A DNA stretch of 64,000 bases, taken from Paraktedonobacter carboxidivorans. Lineage in GTDB: Bacteria; Chloroflexota; Ktedonobacteria; Ktedonobacterales; Ktedonobacteraceae. The first letter of the stretch is position 1, and each line of letters begins with the position of its first letter. The stretch spans positions 62,001 to 126,000 of the forward strand of contig JBEVTI010000002.1 in NCBI GenBank assembly GCA_041156125.1, given 5' to 3'. Made by a program: the position numbers and the translations under genes. Positions 55,544-64,000 of the stretch are shown in pieces. A model generated the notes under the pieces. It was not told where the DNA came from, did not search any database, and saw nothing but the letters and a program-made list of their open reading frames with translations.

Positions 55544-55839
55544 CAAGTGAATACTGACCTTCAAGTAAAAGAAGCGCAAGATGCTGAAACGCTATCAGAC
55601 GTAATGTCCGAGCCAGGCTGTAAAAAATCAGTTAGTTGAGATCGCTGCTGCCGAACAACGCGGCCATATGTGTAATCATGGGTATTTTTTCTAAGCAGCA
55701 GACATATAGCAAAATACTGGCGGCGCACACTATCTGATAGACGACCAGGAAGTCGGCTGTACTATAGCACGCCAGACCATGAAAAACAAGGGGAACAGGG
55801 CCATGCCTGCTTTTGTCAAAGCAAGTTAAGCAGTTTTGC

Positions 55840-58788
55840 CTATAAAACACCGGCGTCACCGATCAATTGAAAGGCAGCCCAGAAGTAAGGATGGAGGTAA
55901 TAGCTGCGTCCAGAGGAGCGGGCGCGTTGCAGGAAAGCGCGCTGGGCGCTGGCAAGCGCGGTAGCCTTGGTGTAGCCACTGAGTAGGGCTTGATAGAAGA
56001 TTTCCATAAGTTCAGCGCTGCTGGCATCATCGATTTTCCAGAGTGTGGGCAGGAGCGAGGCAGCTCCGGCATAGAGGAAGCCGCGGCCAAGGCCAATGAC
56101 CTCGTCGCCACCGCCGATACTCGCACGTCCCGTTTCGCAGGCGCTGAGCGTGACCAGTGAGCAGTTGGAGAGGTCGAGATTAAAGACCTCAATAGTGCTG
56201 AGTTGACGGTCGGCGAGCCTGATACTGGAGAAGTTGGGCGCATCCAGGCGAAAAAGGCCATGGGCAGCGATATGCACAATAGGACAAAGTGGCGCAACCT
56301 CGTGCAGTAACGCTGCTGTGGCGGCCTCGTTATAGATACAGCGGGCTCCGAGCCTGTGCGCTACCACTTCGGCCTCCTGCACAGCATAGGCAAGACGACC
56401 GTGATCAGAAAGGCCCATGACCAGTGAATCCGCGGGATTTGCTCCTCTGGCACGCACACGCTGACCACGCTGCTGCGAGATGTCCAGCAATGCTGCCGCC
56501 GGTAGATACGAGATATCCAGGCGTTCGACCAGGAAACGCTGGCCATCAAACAGGCTGTGAAAGGGTAAATAATGCAGCATGCCATATGGAATGATGGTCA
56601 GGTGCGTATAGGCAGGCAGAATCTCGGCCACCGGCGCGAGTAGCAACTGGTAAAGGCGTCCGAGCAGACCAAGGCTGTTGGCCTGCAAGCCGGCAAAGGT
56701 CTGACCATAATCGCGCCCGCCGCTGGCCTGGGACGCCAGTTCCAGGTTGACGCGCCAGAGGGCCAGCAGGCGCTCCAGCTTTGGAACCGCCCCCTCCACA
56801 TAATGCACCTCGATGCTCTTACTGGTTAGCTGGAACAGATAGAGATCCTGGCCCGCGAGATAGTATTCCAGCAACAAAGCCTGCGAGGCAAGGCGTTTGC
56901 CAAGATCAATGACCAGCGTATCGCTCCATTGTGAACGTGGGCGCGCTACCAGGTCACCTGCCAGGCGCAATTGCATTTGCTCAAGCAACTGTTCGATTTT
57001 ACGCTCGCGCTTCTGCATCTCCTGGCGTGCCTGACCTGGCTTCATGGCACGCAAACGAATGATAGCGGTATCGCTCAAGCTGGCCTCGTGCTCTGTCTCG
57101 TATACAACAGAGCTATACCAGGCCTGTTCCTCGCGCAGGCGAGCCAGATCCTCAAGAATCGCCTCGCCAGCTTTATCCCCGGCGCGCAGGCGAATATCGA
57201 TATTGTTGCGGAGATAATCGCCGAGTACACGCGACTTGGCCTTCTCCACGTAGACCAGCGCCTGATCTATATTCCCGCGTTTGAGAGCCAGAATGACCGC
57301 ACGCTGATATACTTCGCCCTTATCCTCCAGAAAACTGCTGCGCTCGTCCAGCACCAGGTGGCCTTGTACTTCGTCAATGCCTTCTATGGCCTGAGCATAG
57401 TAACGTGCTGCCGCCTCCAGATCCTCGCTACGCTCGGCTATCCGACCAAGCAAGGCATCACAGCGACACTTTAGCTCGAGCAAACCCTGCCCTCGCGCGA
57501 TATCAAGCGCCTGTGAGCAGAGGTCGCTGGCTGTAGTGGTATCGCCCTGCAGAAAAACGATATGGGCCTGCAAGAGGGCCGCGCGGGCCAGTTGGGGCAA
57601 GGCCTCCTGCTCGGCAAAAATATCAGCTACATAGCGCGCCTCGCGCAGACTGTCCGCGATCTGGCCATCAGCGAAATATAATTCCGCCTGTAAAAGGCGC
57701 ACACGCGCGGCCAGGCCCATAAAACCGGTCTCCTCTAAAATTACCCCGGCCTCGCGCAACATTGTATCCGCGTCGCGCACATCACCCTTGAGTAAAGAGG
57801 CCTCAGCCTGATACATCAGTGAGTGCGCAAGGTTATGATGATTACTGGGAGAATTGCGGAAATAGGCTACGGTCTCGCCCGCAAGTTCATACGCCTCCTG
57901 AGCGCGATTCAGACGCAGCAAACAGACACAGGTCTGTTGCGCGACCTCCGCTGCCTCTAAAAGCATTGAATGATTCTGAAAGATTGCGCGGCTACGATTA
58001 AACAGCAATAATGCCTGTGAATAGTGTCCCTGCGCGGCGGAAATTTGCGCAATATTCAATTCTTCGCGCGCGACTGCGACTTCCTGGCTGCGATGGTTGG
58101 CAAAAGTAGTGCGGGCCTGTTCGTGAAGCGCTACGGCTTCGCGAAAACGTCCCTGCGCGGCCAGAGTAATGGCCTTATTGCCGCGCGCGCGCGCGATATA
58201 GAGATCGACCCCATCGCCCTGCAAAGCGTAGGTTTCAATGGCCCGATCAAAGAGGCGCAAGGCCTGATCGTACTGGCCCAGCTCGTAGTTGATAATCGCG
58301 GCGTTGACATCAATCTGACCTGCACGAAGCAGTTTGCCATAGCGGATAAAGACCTCGCGAGCCGCAGTTGCGTCACGCAGAGCTTCACCAGTACGATTGA
58401 GGCGTAAGCAGGCGCTAACTCGACCAATCCGTGTGCGCGCCCAGCCAACCTCATCGCCGATCGTCAGAAATTCTTCACCGGCTGCATCTAGAAACGGCAA
58501 TGCCTCTTGATCCCGATCCATGCGCCGCAAAGCATCGCCACGCGCCATTAGACCAAGGGCATGAACATAGTGATTGTGCAAGAGATCGCCAATAAAAAGC
58601 AGATGACCAGCCATCAAAAAAGAGATCTGCGAATCCCTGGTCCACTGATGATCAGCTTCGCGCTTCATCAGTTCGACCAGTTGATTGATAGCATCATCAT
58701 CAAACGTAGGCAGCCAGAGTTCCAATATGCGGCGCCCCTCCTCTTCGCTTTTGAGGAGCAAGACGGTCACGAGTTCCTGTGGAGTCAT
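55840..58788 (-). CDS. CHAT-protease domain protein with TPR repeats
   Basis: The 982-residue protein has TPR-like repeats from about 80 to 520 (ALGLMARGDALRRMDRDQEA, LRLFDRAIETYALQGD and so on), a coiled helical linker with a conserved EEQAWYSS region, and a C-terminal CHAT domain. The CHAT catalytic residues are intact: His843 in VHIAAHG and Cys884 in SACETG, in the usual RLADRQLSTIEVFNLDLSNCSL context. CHAT proteases are caspase/separase-like cysteine proteases that can act in defence or cell-death switches when activated by TPR-sensed signals. No partner effector gene is obvious in the adjacent stretches. It starts at ATG 58788 with a weak ribosome-binding site. Confidence 0.9.
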   Translation of the reverse strand: MTPQELVTVLLLKSEEEGRRILELWLPTFDDDAINQLVELMKREADHQWTRDSQISFLMAGHLLFIGDLLHNHYVHALGLMARGDALRRMDRDQEALPFLDAAGEEFLTIGDEVGWARTRIGRVSACLRLNRTGEALRDATAAREVFIRYGKLLRAGQIDVNAAIINYELGQYDQALRLFDRAIETYALQGDGVDLYIARARGNKAITLAAQGRFREAVALHEQARTTFANHRSQEVAVAREELNIAQISAAQGHYSQALLLFNRSRAIFQNHSMLLEAAEVAQQTCVCLLRLNRAQEAYELAGETVAYFRNSPSNHHNLAHSLMYQAEASLLKGDVRDADTMLREAGVILEETGFMGLAARVRLLQAELYFADGQIADSLREARYVADIFAEQEALPQLARAALLQAHIVFLQGDTTTASDLCSQALDIARGQGLLELKCRCDALLGRIAERSEDLEAAARYYAQAIEGIDEVQGHLVLDERSSFLEDKGEVYQRAVILALKRGNIDQALVYVEKAKSRVLGDYLRNNIDIRLRAGDKAGEAILEDLARLREEQAWYSSVVYETEHEASLSDTAIIRLRAMKPGQARQEMQKRERKIEQLLEQMQLRLAGDLVARPRSQWSDTLVIDLGKRLASQALLLEYYLAGQDLYLFQLTSKSIEVHYVEGAVPKLERLLALWRVNLELASQASGGRDYGQTFAGLQANSLGLLGRLYQLLLAPVAEILPAYTHLTIIPYGMLHYLPFHSLFDGQRFLVERLDISYLPAAALLDISQQRGQRVRARGANPADSLVMGLSDHGRLAYAVQEAEVVAHRLGARCIYNEAATAALLHEVAPLCPIVHIAAHGLFRLDAPNFSSIRLADRQLSTIEVFNLDLSNCSLVTLSACETGRASIGGGDEVIGLGRGFLYAGAASLLPTLWKIDDASSAELMEIFYQALLSGYTKATALASAQRAFLQRARSSGRSYYLHPYFWAAFQLIGDAGVL

Positions 58789-59147
58789 TTGCGCTTATGT
58801 CCCAATAGTCTTTCGCTGTTATACATGCTGTTAATTTCTCATCATTAAGACGATTGATATAAGGGTTTCAGCACAACGAAAAGACCAGCAACTCCTGGCT
58901 TCACCAAGCAGTGGAACAAAGCTCTTATGCAGCCAACTCCCACGCAAAAGCCTCTTCTCAAGACGGCTCCGTAAGCGCCGCCAGCAACTGAAACCTTGTA
59001 ATTACCGCTCAGTACACGAGGTGCGATAAAAGCATCTAGAACGGCGTCTCACTAAATATACAAAGCGATACCATTTTTTCAAAAATTGAAAGGTATGCCT
59101 GAATGAAATATATTAAGAGATAGATTCCACTTATAAATGTGTTCTGA
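58789..59147. other. Intergenic region upstream of the CHAT gene and glycosyltransferase remnant
   Basis: About 360 bp without a supported gene. Divergent promoters may lie here; no strong box pair is evident. Confidence 0.35.
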
Positions 59148-60168
59148 GTGGCACTGGTTGTAAGCATCATCTATAACCTTACGGTGGCTAACAACTGCAT
59201 TCCTATTTTTGACGCTGCCATTTATAACAATCTCGCCCGTGCGCTAGTAAAACTCCACTGCTACTGCGTTGGTTTTCACCATCCCGCGTATTTTCGCCCT
59301 CCGCTCTGGCCTCTAATCATCGCGACCATCTACTCTAGCGCGGGCGAACACAACTTCTACGCGCGCCTCTTCGACTGCTTGCTTAACTCAGGCACATGCG
59401 TCTTCATTTACCTTCTTGCCAGAGATCTTTTTGGGAAACGGATCGCTCTATTTACTGGTTTGATAGCAGCCATTTACCCCGGTATTTTTATCTGGAACGG
59501 CTGGCTTTATAGCGAAACATTATATACGTTTTCTCCCTGTCTCAACGCTTGGAACGACGCTGGTTGGCAGCTATAATGACACTGTTTTTCAGGGTAACCA
59601 TGTGATCCGTGGCATGTGGTTACCGCCAGTCGGCACGCTTAACCCGGACTTTAAGCACTATACCATAGCTGACGAAAAGATGGATACCGCACGCGCCTTT
59701 ACCTGGATGCGAACTCATGTAAGTGAAATGCCAGAAATGCTCGGTCTCCACCTGCTAAATATGTGGACGCCTTATAGTTACGCGCACGGATTACCTTTCG
59801 AAGAATTTCCCAGGCAACCTTCTGCGCAAATCATGCTCTACCTGATCCCAATTACATCGATACCAATCTTTTTACTTACCCTGGCCGGTCTTTTCGCGAC
59901 CTGGAAGCGCCACAAAAAGCGATTATTGATTAGTTATCTCGTCATTGCGATCCCTATATTACAGAACATCGCCTTTTATGGTAGTCCACGCTATCGCGCG
60001 CCCATCGAGCCGCTCCTTGTGCTTCTAGCCGGGGGAATGCTCTGGTGGCTGCTGAGCGCTGAGCCAGGCACATTCCGCCACGCCAGAGTTCAGCGAGCAA
60101 AAGCGCTTGCAAGTAAGAGCGAATCTGTGATTAAAACCACAGGCAAGCTGCTGACGCCATCTGTCTGA
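59148..60168 (+). pseudogene. GT39-type membrane glycosyltransferase, truncated and internally deleted
   Basis: Two frames preserve pieces of an ArnT/PMT-like (GT39) glycosyltransferase. The first (to about 59535) has DAAIYNNLARAL, FRPPLWPLIIATIYSSAGEH and DLFGKRIALFTGLIAAIYPG. In the next frame, STLGTTLVGSYNDTVFQGNH and RGMWLPPVGTLNPDFKHYTI lead to the C-terminal helices (MLYLIPITSIPIFLLTLAGL). The central TM portion is missing, and a TGA directly before the GTG at 59148 leaves no native N-terminus. Full-length members have about 450-550 residues; only about 330 are present. A deletion and frameshift near 59530-59540 is the simplest cause. It is probably not functional. Confidence 0.8.
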
Positions 60169-60191
60169 AACAGAGCATAAAGTGAACAAGC

Positions 60192-60235
60192 GCGCGAGAG
60201 GACAGACGCTGTATGCCGCGTCTATCCTCTCGCGC
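60192..60235. terminator. 18-bp bidirectional stem-loop between convergent genes
   Basis: GCGCGAGAGGACAGACGC (60192-60209) and its near-complement (60218-60235, one G-U pair) flank an 8-nt loop, between the glycosyltransferase remnant and the zinc-finger gene. Confidence 0.7.
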
Positions 60236-60274
60236 CTCTGCTTTTCTATAACATGATGAACTGATATGCGCTAC

Positions 60275-61090
60275 TTATTCCTGTGCGCCAATCGGAATGT
60301 GCTCGATTACGATAATACCATCCGGGGATTGCAACTCCAGGGTATAGGTGGCCGGAATCAGGGATGAGAAGACAAAGTTACCTAGCTCATCCACATTCTG
60401 AGCAGAAACCGTCTCAGTTTCGGACAAGAGCAGGACGGGCATGCCTTGTAAAGCCTCCAGAGACATATCCTTCCGAGTGACAAAGCCGAGCAGTTGGAGC
60501 GAATCCGCGCGCCCAGTTGCGCGTTCTACCTGCAAAGAGATGTTGAAATCTTCTGCGGCGTAGCGACGTGGCCAGAGGGCAGAGGACGCGGGAGTACGCT
60601 GATAGGCCAGGCGAGGTGCTGGTGGCAACAGGGTCGCAATAACGCGACGAGCAACCTCGTTAGCGTGATCGAGCAAATGATTGAGCAGAGCACCCGCTTC
60701 CTGCGGCAGCGCGTGATGGTTATTGCGCACCTCTGGCACAAACAACGAGGCGGGTTGTTTAGCAAGCAGTGGATCGCCAATGAGGAACTCGCTCAGCGTG
60801 CTCAGTTCAACAGAACAAGGCACGCAGGTACGCAGATGAAATTTGACTGCCAGAGAGGTTTCGGGGTCGAGTAAGCCAAGTTGAAACTCCCCAAGTACCT
60901 GATTGGGCGGGCAATCCCATCGATAGAGTTTACTAATCAGCAAGAGTTCCTGGCGGCGGTAATCCACCAGCCGAGTTGAACAGCGTGGGCAACGCACCAG
61001 ATGCTGCTCTACGACTGGCCTTACTCTCTCCCCAGCCAGATAGGCGAGCAGTTCTTCATCGCGAATAAGCCCTGGTTCACTACACTCCAT
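60275..61090 (-). CDS. Zinc-finger anti-sigma-like protein
   Basis: ATG 61090 follows AAGGA by 7 nt. The 271-residue protein has two Zn-ribbon-like HxxxCxxC motifs: HLVRCPRC near residues 37-45 and HLRTCVPC near 86-93. The first is a classic anti-sigma finger. A C-terminal beta-rich domain (LLLSETETVSAQNVDELGNF) resembles prealbumin-like carriers. No TM helix is seen, so it is likely soluble. The gene lies directly downstream of the ECF-like sigma gene at 61453-62205 in the same direction. It probably inhibits it, but the gap of about 360 bp is longer than usual for such pairs. Confidence 0.65.
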   Translation of the reverse strand: MECSEPGLIRDEELLAYLAGERVRPVVEQHLVRCPRCSTRLVDYRRQELLLISKLYRWDCPPNQVLGEFQLGLLDPETSLAVKFHLRTCVPCSVELSTLSEFLIGDPLLAKQPASLFVPEVRNNHHALPQEAGALLNHLLDHANEVARRVIATLLPPAPRLAYQRTPASSALWPRRYAAEDFNISLQVERATGRADSLQLLGFVTRKDMSLEALQGMPVLLLSETETVSAQNVDELGNFVFSSLIPATYTLELQSPDGIIVIEHIPIGAQE

Positions 61091-61452
61091 GAGCATTTCC
61101 TTAATTACAAAAACACTTGACCTTTGCGACCTTGTCCATGCACCGTTCCCCAAGATGAGGCAATCTAGCCTTAGCTCAACTACGTACCTGTTTTGCAGAT
61201 ACGACGTTTCTGCGATTATTGTCGGCCAGAGAATCTACCCACCAACCCTGGAAGAGGCCATGCTCAAAACGTTCCAGTCATACCGCGCAAACGCTGACTC
61301 ACCAGGCGATTCTCCCCAATCGTTGGCTGGCTTGCCATCGTTCCACGGACCTTTTTTTGTCCTTTTGACCAGAATAAACGAACAAATTTCCACTATTCTA
61401 GCATCAAATTCTTATTTTGCGAAATTATGAAAACATTGTCAGAGAATAAAAG
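61091..61452. other. Spacer between sigma and zinc-finger genes
   Basis: About 360 bp with no supported gene; an open frame here has no domain. It may carry a separate promoter for the zinc-finger gene. Confidence 0.35.
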
Positions 61453-62205
61453 CTACCAGTGACGATTTTTAAAGATCGCCTGTAAACGACGATTACGACG
61501 TAAGCGTTCCAGCACATTGCGCTTGATACGATAAACGTCCTCTACTGAAGAAAAGTAGCGGCGATGTTGCGCGCAGATTTCCGCTGGCTTCATGCCCTGC
61601 ACGTAGGCCAGATAAATAAGTAAACGTTCATCTTCACCGTTTAACTCTTCCTGGATGACCTGCCAGAGGCTTTGAATAGACATGCCAGAAATTACGTCCT
61701 CCGCGGGATCGTCGCTCGCAGGCTCCTGTTCAATGGAGTCGAGCGTTTCTTCATACTGGCGAGCCTGGCGAGCACGCACTTCATCAGCAATGACGCTATG
61801 GACGCACATCTTTAAATATTTCAAAATAGCGGCTAGCGTATCGAAATTGTCCATTTTCACAGGCGTGAGCGCCTGTGAAAATTTGGCAAACACCGCGTTC
61901 ACCAGAGGCGCACCGCCGTCCTGGCCCAACAGCGCCGCGACGCTCTGGTGTTGATTCACCCAGGTAAGAACGAGCGGAGCATATTGTTGATAGAGACAGG
62001 CCCAGGCATCCTCGTCACGCTTGATAATCGCGCGGCGGAACAATTCCAGACAATAGCGGTCGTTCGAGGCGCTCTGGCGCAGGAACTTATTGGTTTCCTC
62101 CGCGCAACAACGCGCCAGTTCATTGACCGAAAGCTGATCGACTGCTGTTATCTTTTCTACCCCGCCACGTTGTACAAACTCTGAACCAGATGAGTGAGAG
62201 GGCAT
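61453..62205 (-). CDS. ECF-like sigma factor, divergent
   Basis: ATG 62205 is chosen because GGAGG lies 5 nt upstream. The 250-residue protein has a long N-terminal part of unknown type, then a sigma region-2-like stretch (AWACLYQQYAPLVLTWVNQH, FAKFSQAL) and a region-4-like HTH (LIYLAYVQGMKPAEICAQH, SVEDVYRIKRNVLERLRR). The region-2 promoter-melting motif is weaker than in the other sigma factor. Such proteins direct RNA polymerase to alternative promoters. The zinc-finger gene downstream may encode its regulator. It stands out for the extra N-terminal about 85 residues. Confidence 0.72.
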   Translation of the reverse strand: MPSHSSGSEFVQRGGVEKITAVDQLSVNELARCCAEETNKFLRQSASNDRYCLELFRRAIIKRDEDAWACLYQQYAPLVLTWVNQHQSVAALLGQDGGAPLVNAVFAKFSQALTPVKMDNFDTLAAILKYLKMCVHSVIADEVRARQARQYEETLDSIEQEPASDDPAEDVISGMSIQSLWQVIQEELNGEDERLLIYLAYVQGMKPAEICAQHRRYFSSVEDVYRIKRNVLERLRRNRRLQAIFKNRHW

Positions 62206-62665
62206 GCAGGCCTCCATCCATAGCAAATCCCGTAGGTAATCTCCATATATATGCCTCAAATTGGCATGAAATACGCGCGCGAATTTTATTATCGCACATC
62301 TTTGGAAGAATGTGGTAGTATTTTCGATAAATAAGGACTTCCTGGGACATAATGAGATATTGCTTCCTTAATGGCAGAGATATAAGGCAAATTTCCTACA
62401 GCAATCCTACAGTTTTGTCAGAAAAATTTCAAGTGTGATATGCTTAGGACTCGCTGATCTACATAAGTAACGGTGCCTTCGTAGGAGAGAACTGGCAGAT
62501 GTCAGACTGTCAAAAGGTTCGGATTTGGTGGTTGCGGAGCGGCAAGGGAGGCGTTGGGTATTTCCATAACAAATGCTCCTTCGGGGCAAATCTACGAAGC
62601 AAAGCGCGGCGCTCCCAGGTTATAAGCACAAGGAGAGTACGCCGCTCATTGATGAGTGAAAGTGC
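62206..62665. other. Divergent intergenic region between sigma factor and DUF4388 genes
   Basis: About 460 bp; no gene supported. An open frame at 62499-62750 overlaps the DUF4388 start in another frame and has no domain. No known riboswitch pattern was recognised. Confidence 0.35.
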
Positions 62666-63316
62666 ATGTCACAGCAGCCAAAAACAGAGACGGACCGCCT
62701 GGCAAATGTCATCCAGGTGCTCCAGTTGGGTCAAAAAACAGGCAGGCTGATCGTCGAACACAACGATGGGTTGCGTTTCGAGCAGGGGATCATCACTTTT
62801 GTCAATGGGCAGGTGGTTCAAGCCAGCCTCAACCAGTTTCAGGGTCCCGAAGCCTTCAATCGGCTAAAAAACTGGGGCGCCTGTCGCTTTGCTTTTACGC
62901 TCGAACAGCGTGCTAGCACAACTGCCCGGCTACCAGCATTGTCACCACCTCTTTCTCCAGTGCTACAAAAGAGAGAGGCCGAGAAACGCGCTTCTAGTGG
63001 GCTTCTGCTCCCTAAGCAAGCACCAGGGCAGACCGATAAGCAAGAAAGCGTGCATAGCAGAACACCTCGAAATGTGGAAAGCACAAGACGATTTATCCCG
63101 CTAGACTGGCTAGCTATCCCTTACCGCACACGTCAGATTGAGGAAGGTATTCATTTGATCGAACATATGGGCCTTTCGCGCACGCATCGACGTTTATTTT
63201 TACTTATCGACGGCAGTCGCATGGTAAAAGAACTGGTACGCTTGATGGCACATAATCCTGAAGAGGTGCAGAAACTTCTCCAGGATCTTGAGCATGTGGG
63301 CGTTATTCATCTATAA
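62666..63316 (+). CDS. DUF4388 (PATAN-like) domain protein
   Basis: The 216-residue protein has the DUF4388 pattern at the N-terminus: LANVIQVLQLGQKTGRLIVE, then QGIITFVNGQVVQASLN and a helix QGPEAFNRLKNW. The middle is low-complexity, and the C-terminal 70 residues (IPYRTRQIEEGIHLIEHMGL, LFLLIDGSRMVKELVRLMAH) form a helical, possibly nucleotide- or protein-binding end. PATAN domains occur in two-component and gliding-motility regulators. It is followed 14 bp later by the sensor-like gene, so the two are probably one operon. Its partner is unknown. Confidence 0.75.
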   Translation: MSQQPKTETDRLANVIQVLQLGQKTGRLIVEHNDGLRFEQGIITFVNGQVVQASLNQFQGPEAFNRLKNWGACRFAFTLEQRASTTARLPALSPPLSPVLQKREAEKRASSGLLLPKQAPGQTDKQESVHSRTPRNVESTRRFIPLDWLAIPYRTRQIEEGIHLIEHMGLSRTHRRLFLLIDGSRMVKELVRLMAHNPEEVQKLLQDLEHVGVIHL

Positions 63317-63330
63317 AGGAGCACTCCTCT

Positions 63331-64000
63331 ATGTCCCGCACAGATTTTTCGAGACGCCGCAGGCTGCCACTCGCTGTCCGTAGCTCTTTTATTCTCATTC
63401 TAGCAGCCGTGCTCCCCCTGCTCATTGCGGTAGGCTTTAGCGAATATTATGCTCGCCCTGCTCTGACCACACAAGCAGATAATACGATGAAAACTGACGC
63501 TCAGACGCGCGCCCAGTTGATAGACGCCTATCTGAAAGAGCGCACGCTTGATGCGGCTACCTTGAGCCAGGTACCTACTGTGCAAAGCTTTCTCCTGATA
63601 CAACCATCGAAACCCCCTACTCCAGAATATCTGGCCGCAGTTCCTCACGCTATTTACGCTCTGGCGGCTGGCGAGTATCGCAACAGCAAATGAACAATGA
63701 GAACTGGTATGGTCAGAACCACTACTTTACAGTGCAAACGAACACTACATTGCAGCATATAGCTGAGAATATTAAAGCTCAACTATTTACTTTCACACCG
63801 CAGGGACAAAGCAGAGATTACTGGGCAGCCAGCCAGAAATTGAGCACCCAGAACTGGACCTACATTGTAATTAGTCCGAGCGCAAACGTCACCCAGGTTG
63901 CGGACGATCAGTTACGCAATACCATTCTTGTCGCTATTGTGGTCGCGCTCCTGGCGGCAATAATCGGCTTCTGGATCTCCAGCCGCATCACGCGTCCGAT
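63331..64000 (+). pseudogene. dCache-type sensor gene, frameshifted/internally deleted, runs off the window
   Basis: The frame from ATG 63331 gives a cytoplasmic start, a TM helix (SFILILAAVLPLLIAVGFSE) and the first part of a dCache-like domain (AQLIDAYLKERTLDAATLSQ, LAAGEYRNSK), then ends at 63693. The C-terminal part continues in another frame: NENWYGQNHYFTVQTNT, TFTPQGQSRDYWAASQKLST and the second TM (LVAIVVALLAAIIGFWISSR) leading to a HAMP-like ITRP at the edge. A frame change with loss of part of the domain near 63685-63695 best explains this. The output domain lies beyond the window. The upstream DUF4388 gene may be its partner. Confidence 0.72.

Noticed and set aside
1..64000. CRISPR array, tRNA or rRNA genes, phage or conjugative genes
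   Set aside because: I read for spaced direct repeats, tRNA-like TTCRA loops and typical structural genes and found none convincing; tRNAs would need tRNAscan to exclude fully.

Overview
The window looks like chromosome from a Gram-positive-type, multicellular-lifestyle bacterium, most likely a Chloroflexota of the class Ktedonobacteria. This is an inference from gene content, not a database match. The clues are several Ser/Thr kinases with large extracytoplasmic domains, giant AAA/TPR transcription regulators with a winged-helix plus BTAD front end, ECF sigma factors paired with membrane or zinc-finger anti-sigma proteins, a tricorn-type protease, a CHAT-TPR protein, beta-propeller surface proteins and an F420/FMN luciferase-like oxidoreductase. 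I saw no rRNA, tRNA, CRISPR array or intact transposase. One 153-bp MITE-like element is present.

Layout. 1-9.4 kb: the start of a RecD2-type helicase (minus strand, cut by the window edge), a 1516-residue AAA/TPR regulator followed by an FAD oxidoreductase, and a lipoprotein glycoside hydrolase. 9.5-14.9 kb: a PknG-like kinase, a VWA protein and a four-TM membrane protein, closed by a 27-bp perfect stem. 15-24.7 kb: an MFS transporter, a MerR regulator with a 3-hydroxyisobutyrate-dehydrogenase-like gene and two palindromic operators, an ECF sigma/anti-sigma pair, an NrtR-like regulator divergent from a phospholipase-C-like gene, a 50-residue membrane peptide and a ChrB-like gene. 25-33 kb: an H-NOX protein with a C-terminal winged-helix-like region, a PPOX/UbiA pair whose stop codon lies in the target duplication of a MITE, an acetate permease, argS and a lactonase. 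33-41.6 kb: TetR, a thioesterase and an LLM oxidoreductase around a 40-bp palindrome; a decayed sigma/anti-sigma pair; pyrE-pyrF-pyrD-like; and an FKBP isomerase. 42-54 kb: a tricorn protease, three paralogous kinases in a row (the third lacks the catalytic Asp) and a beta-propeller protein. 54-64 kb: hutF, a CHAT-TPR protein, a glycosyltransferase remnant, another sigma/zinc-finger pair, a DUF4388 gene and a broken sensor gene running off the end.

Signal transduction dominates. There are three sigma/anti-sigma pairs (one decayed), four kinases or pseudokinases, and one-component regulators placed beside the genes they probably control. Several loci are decaying: a nonsense codon in a sigma gene, a frameshift in its partner, an internal deletion in a glycosyltransferase and a broken dCache-type sensor. 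The PyrD-like protein in the pyrimidine operon has lost most residues that bind or oxidise dihydroorotate. Function calls come from motifs read by eye, so distant family assignments should be treated as hypotheses.
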